Of a stretch of 64,000 bases of DNA, positions 24,669-32,382 are shown one piece after another. The DNA is from Engelhardtia mirabilis. Lineage in GTDB: Bacteria > Planctomycetota > UBA1135 > GCA-002686595. The notes under the pieces are model-generated. The model did no database searches and was not told where the DNA came from. It was given only the letters and a program-made list of their open reading frames with translations. Each line of letters begins with the position of its first letter. Within the stretch, counting starts at the first letter, position 1. A program made the translations under genes and the position numbers. Location: the NCBI GenBank assembly GCA_007751255.1, contig CP036296.1:2356001-2420000 (forward strand), given 5' to 3'.

Positions 24669-27272
24669 TTGACCGCCTCCATCCAACCTTCGATCCCGAC
24701 CCCCCTGCGGCTGGCCCTGGCCGGCGGCGGGACGGGCGGGCACCTGGCTCCGGGTCTGCACCTGCTCGACTGGCTGGTCGAGGCACGCGGCCTGGACGAC
24801 GTCCTCTGGCTGGCCGGGGACCGTCGCGTCGACCGACGCATGCTGGCCGACCTGGCGGCGCGCCTGGACGGGGTGCCGGCGCGGGTTCGGTCCCTGGGGA
24901 TCGAGGGCGGCCGCGACGCGGCCCCTTCCCACGGGACCCAATTGGTGCGGATGCCCGTCGCGTTCGCGCGCGCCCGTCGAGCGCTGGTGGAGCACCGCAG
25001 CGAGCTGCTCCTGGGCCTGGGCGGCTACGTCAGCCTGCCCGCGGTCCTGGCAGCACGCAGCCTGGGGATCCCGGTCGTGTTGCTCGAAGTCAACGCGGTG
25101 ATGGGCGGAGCCACCCGACTCCTCTCGCCCCTGGCGGCGCGGATCCTGCACTCGGTCCAAGCGAGCATGCCCACCGGCGCTCCGAAGGACAGCCGTCACC
25201 GCGTCAGCGGCCCGCCCCTGGCGCCGGTCTACACCCAGGACGATGGGGCGGCTCAGGCGGAGGCGTCGGCCTTCGTTGCCGCGCTCGGACTCGATCCTGC
25301 GCGGCCCCTGCTGCTCGTGCTCGGGGGCAGCCAGGGGGCGGGTCCATTGAACGGCTTCGTGCGCGAGCACCTGGATCTGTTGTTGGAGGGCGGCGTGCAA
25401 GTCCTGCACCAGGTTGGACCCGGTCGTCGCGACGAGGGGGCGGCGGACCGGCCGGGCTACCGCGCCGTGGAGTTCGTCGATCCGACCCATCGGGCCCTGC
25501 GCGCGTCGACCGCGGTCCTGGCCCGCGCCGGCGCTTCGAGCCTGGCGGAGATTGCCGCGCTGGGCGTGCCCGCGGTGCTCGTGCCCTACCCCCAGGCCAG
25601 TGGCAATCACCAGCAGCTCAACGCCGCGCAGCTCGGCGCTGGCGTCGTCGTGCTGCCCCAGGCCCAGCTCGACGCGGAGCGCGCCTCGGCCCTGGCGCGC
25701 CTGATTGGCGAGGAGGGCGCAGAACGCAGGACCAGCATGGCCGCCGAACTTCGTCGCCGCGTGCCTGGTGACGGTTCCGCGCGACTTGTCGTCAAGCTCG
25801 AAGAGCTGCTCGGACGCACGATCGTCGAGCGCGCGCCCCGCGAGGTCGCGGTCCCCGCGGGGGGCGAGCCCCTGCACCCGGCCCTGCCGCGGCGCATCCA
25901 CCTGCTCGGCGTCGGTGGCGCGGGCGTGTCGGGCATGGCCCGCCTGCTGGTTGCCCGCGGCCACCGGGTCAGCGGGCACGATCGCAGCCCGTCGCCCGCG
26001 CTCGAGCGGCTCGCCGCCCTCGGAATCGAGGTGCGCCACGGCGACTCGTCCGCCGACGGCCTGCCGCCTGAGGCCGAGCTTGTGGTGCGCTCCGCGGCCG
26101 TGCCGGAGGACGATCCCCAGGTCGAAGCGGCGCGGGAGCGGGGCATCCCGGTGCTGAAGTACGCGGCCGCCCTGGGGCGGCTGGCCCCGGCCGGCCGGAC
26201 CCTGGCGATCACGGGCACCCACGGCAAGACCACCACCTCCTGGTTGACCCTGCACGCCCTGCGCGCGGCGGTTCATGAACCCACTCCCGGTGGGCTGATC
26301 GGCGGGGTGTGCCTCGACCTCGCCACCAACGCGATCCCGCCCGGACCCGACGGTTGGTTCGTGGTAGAGGCCTGCGAGTTCGACCACAGCTTCCTCGAGC
26401 TGCGTCCCACCGCCGCCGCGATCACCAACGTCGAAGCCGATCACCTGGACTGCTACGGCGACCTGCAGGGGGTGATCGACGGCTTCAGCGCCTTCGCGGC
26501 GCGGGTCGACCCTGGCGGACTGTTGGTCGTGGGGGCCAATGTGCCCGAGCGGGTCGAGCGGGCGGCGCGCTGCGCGGTCTGGCGCCTGGGGCGTGAGTTG
26601 ATCGTGACGCCGCGCGGCCAGCGGGACGGCCACCACGCCTTCGCCCTCGCCGGGCCGGGCTTCGAGCTGGACCTGGTGGTGCCCGGGGTGCCCGGCCGCT
26701 TCAACGTGGAGAATGCGGCCCTGGCACTGGCCCTGGCCGTTCACGCAGCCGGCCCCGGCCGGGCCGCAGCGGCCGCCGAGGGCCTGGCGCGCTTTCGCGG
26801 TGCCGGTCGCCGCTTCGAGCGCTGGCTCGACGAGGAGGGCCTGGCCGTCGTCCACGACTACGCGCACCATCCGACGGAGGTCCGCGCGACCTTCGAAGCG
26901 GCGCGCGAGGTGTTTCCCGATCGACGCCTGGTGGTGCTCTTCCAGCCGCACCAATACAGCCGCACGGCGCACTTCCTCGAGGAGTTCGCGGCCGCATTGG
27001 CCCTCGCCGACGAGGTGCTCGTGTCCGACGTCTACGGCGCGCGTCGGCCCGCTCCCGGTGAGCCCTCCGCCGAAGCGCCGGATCTGGTCGCGCGAATCCA
27101 AGTGGCGGGCACCGCGGCCCTGGCGGCGGGTAACCTCTGCGCTGCCACCGAAGCCCTGGCCCAACGCTTGACGCCGCCCTGCGTCGCGATGGTCATCGGC
27201 GCGGGCGACGTGGAGTCCATAGCCCATGATCTCCTTGGAAGACTGGCCCTGCGCGGCGGTTCGCAACGCTGA
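24669..27272 (+). CDS. murG/murC: MurG-MurC fusion (lipid II synthase / UDP-MurNAc-Ala ligase)
   Basis: One uninterrupted 867-aa frame joins two cell-wall enzymes. Residues about 12-385 are MurG, which adds GlcNAc to lipid I: GGGTGGHLAPG (19-29), LGLGGYVSLPA, GGSQGAGPLN (219-228), and ARAGASSLAEIAALGVPAVL with SGNHQQLNAAQLG. Residues about 408-867 are MurC, which adds L-Ala to UDP-MurNAc: HLLGVGGAGVSGMA (411-424), ATP loop GTHGKTTT (516-523), EACEFDHSFL, and HDYAHHPTEV with FQPHQYSRT. The linker is about 20 residues. TTG 24669 is the only sensible start. Separate murG and murC genes are the norm, so fusion is unusual. MurG works on the membrane and MurC in the cytosol. Confidence 0.93.
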   Translation: MTASIQPSIPTPLRLALAGGGTGGHLAPGLHLLDWLVEARGLDDVLWLAGDRRVDRRMLADLAARLDGVPARVRSLGIEGGRDAAPSHGTQLVRMPVAFARARRALVEHRSELLLGLGGYVSLPAVLAARSLGIPVVLLEVNAVMGGATRLLSPLAARILHSVQASMPTGAPKDSRHRVSGPPLAPVYTQDDGAAQAEASAFVAALGLDPARPLLLVLGGSQGAGPLNGFVREHLDLLLEGGVQVLHQVGPGRRDEGAADRPGYRAVEFVDPTHRALRASTAVLARAGASSLAEIAALGVPAVLVPYPQASGNHQQLNAAQLGAGVVVLPQAQLDAERASALARLIGEEGAERRTSMAAELRRRVPGDGSARLVVKLEELLGRTIVERAPREVAVPAGGEPLHPALPRRIHLLGVGGAGVSGMARLLVARGHRVSGHDRSPSPALERLAALGIEVRHGDSSADGLPPEAELVVRSAAVPEDDPQVEAARERGIPVLKYAAALGRLAPAGRTLAITGTHGKTTTSWLTLHALRAAVHEPTPGGLIGGVCLDLATNAIPPGPDGWFVVEACEFDHSFLELRPTAAAITNVEADHLDCYGDLQGVIDGFSAFAARVDPGGLLVVGANVPERVERAARCAVWRLGRELIVTPRGQRDGHHAFALAGPGFELDLVVPGVPGRFNVENAALALALAVHAAGPGRAAAAAEGLARFRGAGRRFERWLDEEGLAVVHDYAHHPTEVRATFEAAREVFPDRRLVVLFQPHQYSRTAHFLEEFAAALALADEVLVSDVYGARRPAPGEPSAEAPDLVARIQVAGTAALAAGNLCAATEALAQRLTPPCVAMVIGAGDVESIAHDLLGRLALRGGSQR

Positions 27273-28224
27273 CCTCGCCGCTCGCACCACCCTGAAGGTG
27301 GGGGGCACGACACCCCTCTTGCTCGAGCCCGGCGATCCCGAGGAGCTGCGCCGCGCGGTGACCTGGGTGCGCGAGCGCGGCTTCGAAGTGCGCATCCTGG
27401 GCGGCGGTGCGAACCTGATCATCGCCGACGGCGAGGTGCCCGGCCCGGTGATCGCCACCGATCGGATTCGCCGCGCCTTCCGCTACGTGCCCTTCGAGCT
27501 GCGGATGGACCTGGGCGGCTCGCGCGAAGAAGAAGAGGCCGACCCCTTCGTCGAGGTGCAGCCGCGCCAGCACTTCCCCGAGTCCGAGCCGACGCCGCGC
27601 CTGGTGGCCTGGGCCGGCGCTTCGATGCCCGGCCTGGTCGGCATGTCCAAGCGCCTGGGTTGGAGCGGGATCGAAGGCTTGGCCGGGGTACCCGGCTCGA
27701 TCGGGGGCGGCGTGGCCATGAACGCCGGCGGCTCGTGGGGCGACCTGTGGGACGCGGTCGAGCGCGTGCGCGTGATCGACGAGACGGGGGAGTTCAAGGA
27801 TCTGCTGCGCGCCGACTGCCAACCGAGCTACCGCAACGGCAACCTCGGTGGGGCGATCGTGGCCGGCGTGGTGCTCGAGTTCGAGCCGAGCCACCCCAGG
27901 GTGGTCGACGAGGAGGTGCGCCGCTACCTGCTCCACAAGCGCCAGGTGCAACCGGTCACCGAGCAGTCGGCTGGCTGCGTCTTCAAGAACCCCGACCCCG
28001 AGCTCTCGGGCGGCCGCAGCGCGGGGCAGCTCGTGGACGAGGCCGGCCTCAAGGGTCGCACCCGCGGCGGTGCCCAGGTCTCCGAGAAGCACGGCAACTT
28101 CGTGGTCAACCGTGGCGGCGCGACCGCCGCCGACGTGCTCGCGCTGATCGAGGAAGTGCGCCAAGAGGTCGCCAGCCGCTTCGGCGTGGAGCTGGCCACC
28201 GAGGTCAAGCTCTGGGGCGTCTGA
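27226..28224 (+). CDS. murB: UDP-N-acetylenolpyruvoylglucosamine reductase MurB
   Basis: A FAD-dependent enzyme that reduces UDP-GlcNAc-enolpyruvate to UDP-MurNAc with NADPH. 332 aa; the ATG lies 47 bases inside the end of murC. FAD-binding motifs: TTLKVGG, ILGGGANLIIADG and GLAGVPGSIGGGVAMNAGG. YRNGNLGG is the conserved substrate Tyr-Arg. In SAGCVFKNP the position that is usually the proton-donating Ser is Cys, a substitution found in some MurB enzymes. The C-terminal half (GLKGRTRGGAQVSEKHGNF) is the compact type II form. It is the last gene of the dcw run; ddl and ftsQ, usually next, are not here. Confidence 0.94.
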   Translation: MISLEDWPCAAVRNADLAARTTLKVGGTTPLLLEPGDPEELRRAVTWVRERGFEVRILGGGANLIIADGEVPGPVIATDRIRRAFRYVPFELRMDLGGSREEEEADPFVEVQPRQHFPESEPTPRLVAWAGASMPGLVGMSKRLGWSGIEGLAGVPGSIGGGVAMNAGGSWGDLWDAVERVRVIDETGEFKDLLRADCQPSYRNGNLGGAIVAGVVLEFEPSHPRVVDEEVRRYLLHKRQVQPVTEQSAGCVFKNPDPELSGGRSAGQLVDEAGLKGRTRGGAQVSEKHGNFVVNRGGATAADVLALIEEVRQEVASRFGVELATEVKLWGV

Positions 28225-28245
28225 GCGCTCTGGCCCGGCCGCCGT

Positions 28246-28271
28246 GCGGGGCCACCGCGCGGGGCCACCGC
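28246..28271 (+). repeat. 13-bp tandem duplication
   Basis: GCGGGGCCACCGC occurs twice back to back, directly after murB. It could be slippage-derived or part of a transcription stop region. Confidence 0.8.
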
Positions 28272-28444
28272 ATCCGGAGCCGCCGGTCGGAAACGTCGGG
28301 GCCGACGTCAGCCGGTGCCCGTGGCGCACCGATGGGAAGCCGGAAGCTCTTTGTATCGAGAGGGTTAGCGCAGCCAGTCCGGCAAGCGGGGCGCAGCGTG
28401 GACTGAACCACCAAGGTTCTGGGCCCAGCGCCCGATACCTGGTG

Positions 28445-28587
28445 TGCGGCCGCGGCACCCACCGAAGCCGACCCCCACCGCAGGGCGGACCGACCCCCAC
28501 TTCCCCGTGTCCCCCCGGGCCCCGTCTCGCACGGAACCCATTGCCCTGCGACCCCCCTTTCGGAATCTCGCGGGTGCCGCGGCCGCA
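28445..28587. repeat. Perfect 16-bp inverted repeat with 111-base spacer
   Basis: TGCGGCCGCGGCACCC at 28445-28460 is exactly complementary to 28572-28587. The 111-base interior is C-rich on the plus strand. It lies between convergent genes. Options are a structured RNA, a two-way terminator or a small non-autonomous element. I saw no flanking target-site duplication. Confidence 0.75.
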
Positions 28588-28622
28588 ACTCCATTCGCCG
28601 GTCGGAGCTGATCGGTGCGGCG

Positions 28623-30239
28623 TCAGCCCTCCAGGATCAACGAGGTCGTGAAGGAGATCGCCAGCACGTCGCCGGCGCCGGGCACGTCGAAGACCAGGGC
28701 AGCGTGCCACAGGGTCGAGCCCGCGAGGGTCGCTGGGGCGCCGCTGGGCAGGGCGAAGGTCGCCGTCGCTGAACCGTCGGGCGCGAGGAACCCCGAACTC
28801 CCGATCAAGGGCGCAGTGCCCGGATGGGAGAGGGTGAGCAGGGTGTAGCCGTCGACCGTGAGGGGCAGGGTCAGGCCATCGACGAGGGGACCCGCGGCTG
28901 TTCCCGTCGCGCTGCCGAGCACCAGGTAGAAGCGGTTGCCCAGGCCGCCGCAACCGTCCAGCGAGAGGGTCTGGGTCCCGCCACTCGCGAGCGAGAGGCT
29001 GGCGGGTGCGCTCGACAGGGCCAGAGCCTGGGCGGCTGCGGTCCCGAGCACGTACACGGCGCCCGAGCGGGGCGCCGATGGATCCGCCAGCGGAGCGCCG
29101 ACGAACGCGCCCAGGGAACCGAGGGCGACGGACCGTCCGAATTGATCCAGAGTCTGGGTGCTGTCCGGAACGACCTGCGTGTGTTCCGTGAAACCATTCG
29201 GCGTGCGCTCGAACAGGTGCGCCGAGCCCTGGCCGAGCGGACCGCCGCCCGGCGCGCCGGCCAGGATCCAATCGCCGCGGATGTCCACCGAGGTGCCGAG
29301 TTGGGCGTTGCCCGGCACACTGGTCGAAGCCAGGGTCGCGACCTCGACCCAGCCCTGGCCCGCGACCCAGTCGTAGACCGCGCAGGCACCGGACAGGCCG
29401 GCGGTGACGTTGGCGAGGGGCGCGCCGATGACCGCTGTGTCACCGTCCACGGCCACCCAGGCTCCGGCGAATGCGGGGCCCGAGGCCACCTGGGGCACCA
29501 GCTTCTGCTGCTCGACGAACAAGCCCGCCTGTCGCTCGAAGTAGTAGACCGCGCCGGCGTCCTCGCCGCCCTCGTCGTCGTGCCGCGCTCCCACCAACAG
29601 CCGGTCGCCGTCGAGGGCGAAGGACAGTCCGAAGTGGTCGTGCACGTGCGAGCCCGAGGACGCGAACGTCTGCACCAGTTGCCAACCGCCGGGCCCTGGC
29701 TCGAAGTGGTAGGCCCGGCCGGCTACAGGGGCTACGTCGTCGGCCACGTGCATCCCGACCAGGATCGTGTCGCCGTCGACGGCGCAGGACTCGCCGAAGC
29801 GTTCCTTGACCAAGGGCTGGGGGGCGACGAGCTTCGCCTGCTCGGTCCACGTGCGGCCGGTGCGCTCGAAGACGTAGGCCGCGCCCGCCTGGACCACGGT
29901 GCCGTCCGCCGTGTTGGCGCCCACCACCAAGCGCTCACCGTCGAGGGCGACCGAGTAGCCGAAGGTGTCGTTGGGCGCCGCGTCCGAAGCGGTCAGGACA
30001 GTCTCGAGGGTCCATCCCGGGGGGCTCCACTGGTAGACGTAGACCGCGCCGGCACCGGGGCCGGCGCTCGAGTCGAAGCGGGCGCCGACGACCAGGGTCG
30101 TGCCGTCCACGGCCAGGGCGTAGCCCAGTTGGGAGTTGAGGTCCCCGTCCGTCAGCAGGTCCAGTTCACACTGGGCTGCTGCAGTGGGCGCGGTCAGGGC
30201 AAGGGCGACGAGCAGGCTTCGGACCTTCGAGTGGCGCAT
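28623..30239 (-). CDS. Secreted FG-GAP beta-propeller protein
   Basis: An exported 538-aa protein. Residues 1-22 are a classical signal peptide ending TAAAQ. Residues about 25-390 contain seven repeats of the form ...FGxSVALDGDRLLVGAxxDD...GAVYVFER, the FG-GAP-like blades of a beta-propeller; clear blades start near DLNSQLGYALAVDG, NDTFGYSVALDG and DHFGLSFALDG. Residues about 405-538 are a distinct beta-rich C-terminal domain (SGGTQTLSLDGCGG, FYLVLGSATGTAAGP, GSTLWHAALVFD) that I associate with secreted proteins of some Planctomycetota. Function is unknown; extracellular adhesion or substrate binding is a guess. It is a single gene on the minus strand between plus-strand operons. Confidence 0.85.
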   Translation of the reverse strand: MRHSKVRSLLVALALTAPTAAAQCELDLLTDGDLNSQLGYALAVDGTTLVVGARFDSSAGPGAGAVYVYQWSPPGWTLETVLTASDAAPNDTFGYSVALDGERLVVGANTADGTVVQAGAAYVFERTGRTWTEQAKLVAPQPLVKERFGESCAVDGDTILVGMHVADDVAPVAGRAYHFEPGPGGWQLVQTFASSGSHVHDHFGLSFALDGDRLLVGARHDDEGGEDAGAVYYFERQAGLFVEQQKLVPQVASGPAFAGAWVAVDGDTAVIGAPLANVTAGLSGACAVYDWVAGQGWVEVATLASTSVPGNAQLGTSVDIRGDWILAGAPGGGPLGQGSAHLFERTPNGFTEHTQVVPDSTQTLDQFGRSVALGSLGAFVGAPLADPSAPRSGAVYVLGTAAAQALALSSAPASLSLASGGTQTLSLDGCGGLGNRFYLVLGSATGTAAGPLVDGLTLPLTVDGYTLLTLSHPGTAPLIGSSGFLAPDGSATATFALPSGAPATLAGSTLWHAALVFDVPGAGDVLAISFTTSLILEG

Positions 30240-30348
30240 GGCAAGAACTCCTGGATGCCGCGAGGCTAGGCCGTGTCGACGGCTCCAGCCAGGCCCCCGA
30301 TCGCAGATCGCTTCCAGGTCAGGGGGCGAGAGGCCGCCGGGGGTGGGC

Positions 30349-30354
30349 TAGACT
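30349..30354 (+). promoter_or_regulatory. Putative thrS -10 element (TAGACT)
   Basis: TAGACT lies about 100 bases before the thrS start and just upstream of two leader hairpins. The same hexamer precedes the genes at 4183 and 35742. No clear -35 was seen at 16-18 bp. Confidence 0.45.
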
Positions 30355-30361
30355 CTCACCC

Positions 30362-30388
30362 TCGCACGCCATCGGGGACGGCGTGCGA
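30362..30388 (+). promoter_or_regulatory. thrS leader hairpin 1
   Basis: Perfect 9-bp stem (TCGCACGCC / GGCGTGCGA) with a 9-base loop, located between the probable promoter and the thrS start. It may be part of an autoregulatory leader like those known for other thrS genes; no T-box consensus was found. Confidence 0.5.
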
Positions 30389-30406
30389 CGTCGGCGTCCC
30401 AGGTGG

Positions 30407-30423
30407 GGGCGCGCGACGCGCCC
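30407..30423 (+). promoter_or_regulatory. thrS leader hairpin 2
   Basis: Perfect 7-bp stem (GGGCGCG / CGCGCCC) closed by a 3-base loop, ending 19 bases before the Shine-Dalgarno AAGGAGAT at 30443-30450. It could act on ribosome access or as an attenuator, although no T-run follows. Confidence 0.5.
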
Positions 30424-30455
30424 AGATCCCCGCTTCATCCCGAAGGAGATCCGAC

Positions 30456-32270
30456 ATGGATCCCGCTTCTCAAGTCGCGTCCGGAGCCGAGTCGGCTGCC
30501 GGCGCTGACGCCTCGCAGGGCCCCTTCCCCCTCTCGACCCTGCGCCACTCGGTGTCGCACTTGATGGCCTCGGCCGTCGAGCGGCTGTACCCGGGCACGA
30601 AGTTCGGTTTCGGTCCGTCGATCGAGCACGGCTTCTACTACGACATGGAGCTCCCGGAGCCGCTCGAGGAGAAGGACCTCAAGCGGATCGAGAAGGAGAT
30701 GCGCCGCATCGCCAAGCAGACCCCGCAGATGGTCTGCACGGAGCTCTCGCGCGACGAGGCCAAGGCCAAGCTCGCGGCCCAGGATCAGACCTACAAGGTC
30801 GAGGCCGTGGACCTGATCCCGGAGGACGAGACGATCACCTTCTGGTCCCACGGAGACTGGGCCGACCTGTGCGAAGGTCCCCACGTCGACCGGCTCGACC
30901 GCGAGTTCCACTTCAAGCTGCTCAGCCTCGCCGGCGCCTATTGGCGCGGCGACGAGAAGCGGCCGATGCTGCAGCGCATCTACGGCACCGCCTTCTGGAC
31001 CAAGGAGGACCTCGAGGCACACCTGGCCTGGCTCGAGCAGGTCAAGCTGAGCGACCACCGCCGTATCGGCACCGACCAGGACCTGTTCTCGGTCCACGCC
31101 GAGGCCGGTGCGGGCTTCGTCTTCTGGCACCCGCGCCTGGGCGTCGTGCGCAAGGAGATCGAGGACTTCTGGTGGCACGAGCACCGCGTGCGCGGCTACC
31201 AGCCCGTGTACACGCCGCACGTGTCGCGCGAGGACCTGTTCGCCGTCTCGGGTCACCTCGAGAACTACGGCGAGATGATGTACGCCCCGATGGACATCGA
31301 GGACATCCCCTACCGGGTGAAGCCGATGAACTGCCCCGGGCACATCCTGATCTACCAGAACCGTGGGCGCAGCTACCGCGAGCTGCCCCTGCGTTGGGCG
31401 GAGCTCGGCACGGTCTACCGCTTCGAGAAGTCCGGCGTGGTCCACGGCATGCTGCGCGTGCGCGGCTTCACCCAGGACGACAGCCACATCTTCTGCACCC
31501 CCGACCAGCTCGCCGACGAGATCGCCGGGGTGCTCGAGCTCGTGCGCACGATCCTGGACGCCTTCGGCTTCAGCTTCACCGCCTACCTGGCCACCCGGCC
31601 GGAGAAGGCCATCGGCGAAGAGGACATCTGGGAGCGCGCCATCGACGCCCTGCAGCGCGGCGCGCAGAAGGCCGGAATCGAGCTCGAGCTCGACGAGGGC
31701 GGTGGCGCCTTCTACGGCCCCAAGATCGACTTCAAGGTCAAGGACGCCATGGGTCGCGAGTGGCAGCAGTCGACGGTCCAGTGCGACTTCAACCTGCCCG
31801 ATCGCTTCGATCTGACCTACACCGACACGGACGGTCACAAGAAGCGGCCGATCATGGTGCACCGCGCCATCCTGGGCAGCTTCGAGCGCTTCGTCGGCGT
31901 CTTGATCGAGCACTTCAGCGGCAAGTTCCCCTTCTGGCTCGCGCCGGACCAGGTGGCCGTGATCCCGATCCGCGAGGACCACGCGGACTATGCCCGCGAG
32001 CTGACCGCGCGTATGGAGCGTGAGGGTTTCCGTGTCAACTGCATGGATGACCCGAGCCACATGAACAAGCGCATCAAGCACGCCCAAGGGGATCAGACAC
32101 CGTTCATGCTGATCGTCGGCGAGCGCGAAGCGGCTGAAGGCACCTGCGCCGTGCGCCCGCGCGGCACCCGCGACCAGGTGGACATGCCCTTCGAGCGCTT
32201 CCTCGACCTGGCCCGCGACCTGCGCGCCAGTCGGGCCCTGGAGTTGCCGAACCTGTCGCCCGCGACGTAG
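30456..32270 (+). CDS. thrS: Threonyl-tRNA synthetase lacking the TGS domain
   Basis: ThrRS charges tRNA-Thr. ATG 30456 is fixed by AAGGAGAT five bases upstream, giving 604 aa. The N-terminus goes almost directly into the N2 editing domain (HSVSHLMASAVERLYPG with its His pair, and DLCEGPHV), so the ~60-residue TGS (N1) domain of typical ~640-aa enzymes is missing. The class II core follows: motif 2 region VYRFEKSGVVHGMLRVRGF, zinc ligand in MNCPGH (291-296), and the later Zn/active-site His region and GSFERFVGVLIEH motif 3. The anticodon-binding domain occupies about residues 505-590. Loss of TGS is seen in some lineages and should not abolish charging. Confidence 0.95.
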   Translation: MDPASQVASGAESAAGADASQGPFPLSTLRHSVSHLMASAVERLYPGTKFGFGPSIEHGFYYDMELPEPLEEKDLKRIEKEMRRIAKQTPQMVCTELSRDEAKAKLAAQDQTYKVEAVDLIPEDETITFWSHGDWADLCEGPHVDRLDREFHFKLLSLAGAYWRGDEKRPMLQRIYGTAFWTKEDLEAHLAWLEQVKLSDHRRIGTDQDLFSVHAEAGAGFVFWHPRLGVVRKEIEDFWWHEHRVRGYQPVYTPHVSREDLFAVSGHLENYGEMMYAPMDIEDIPYRVKPMNCPGHILIYQNRGRSYRELPLRWAELGTVYRFEKSGVVHGMLRVRGFTQDDSHIFCTPDQLADEIAGVLELVRTILDAFGFSFTAYLATRPEKAIGEEDIWERAIDALQRGAQKAGIELELDEGGGAFYGPKIDFKVKDAMGREWQQSTVQCDFNLPDRFDLTYTDTDGHKKRPIMVHRAILGSFERFVGVLIEHFSGKFPFWLAPDQVAVIPIREDHADYARELTARMEREGFRVNCMDDPSHMNKRIKHAQGDQTPFMLIVGEREAAEGTCAVRPRGTRDQVDMPFERFLDLARDLRASRALELPNLSPAT

Positions 32271-32283
32271 CGGGGGTGAGACT

Positions 32284-32320
32284 CGGAGTTCCGGGTGCCT
32301 GACGCGCACCCGGAGCTCCG
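32284..32320 (+). terminator. thrS terminator
   Basis: A 15-bp stem (CGGAGTTCCGGGTGC paired with GCACCCGGAGCTCCG, one G-U pair) with a 7-base loop begins 13 bases after the thrS stop. ATTCTCG follows, a modest T tract. This is the strongest terminator-like structure in the window. Confidence 0.8.
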
Positions 32321-32382
32321 ATTCTCGACCTTCGAGCTGTAACCTCGAGCCGCGCGACCAGTCCTGAGGCTGGAGACCTGAC

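Larger units (their letters stand above)
28225..28622. other. Convergent intergenic region with repeats
   Basis: Nearly 400 bases between murB (+) and the FG-GAP gene (-), both ending here. It holds a 13-bp tandem duplication at 28246-28271, a small hairpin around GTGGACTGAACCAC (28398-28411) and a long 16-bp inverted repeat (28445-28587). Open frames crossing it have no recognisable product. A structured RNA or a shared termination region is possible; neither is proven. Confidence 0.5.

Noticed and set aside
28383-28420. tRNA-like T-arm sequence (GGTTCAGTCC on the minus strand)
   Set aside because: No acceptor or anticodon arm can be folded around it and the loop is six, not seven, bases; only a small hairpin remains.
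28445-28587. Insertion sequence bounded by the inverted repeat
   Set aside because: The interior is only 111 bases with no transposase, and I see no target-site duplication.
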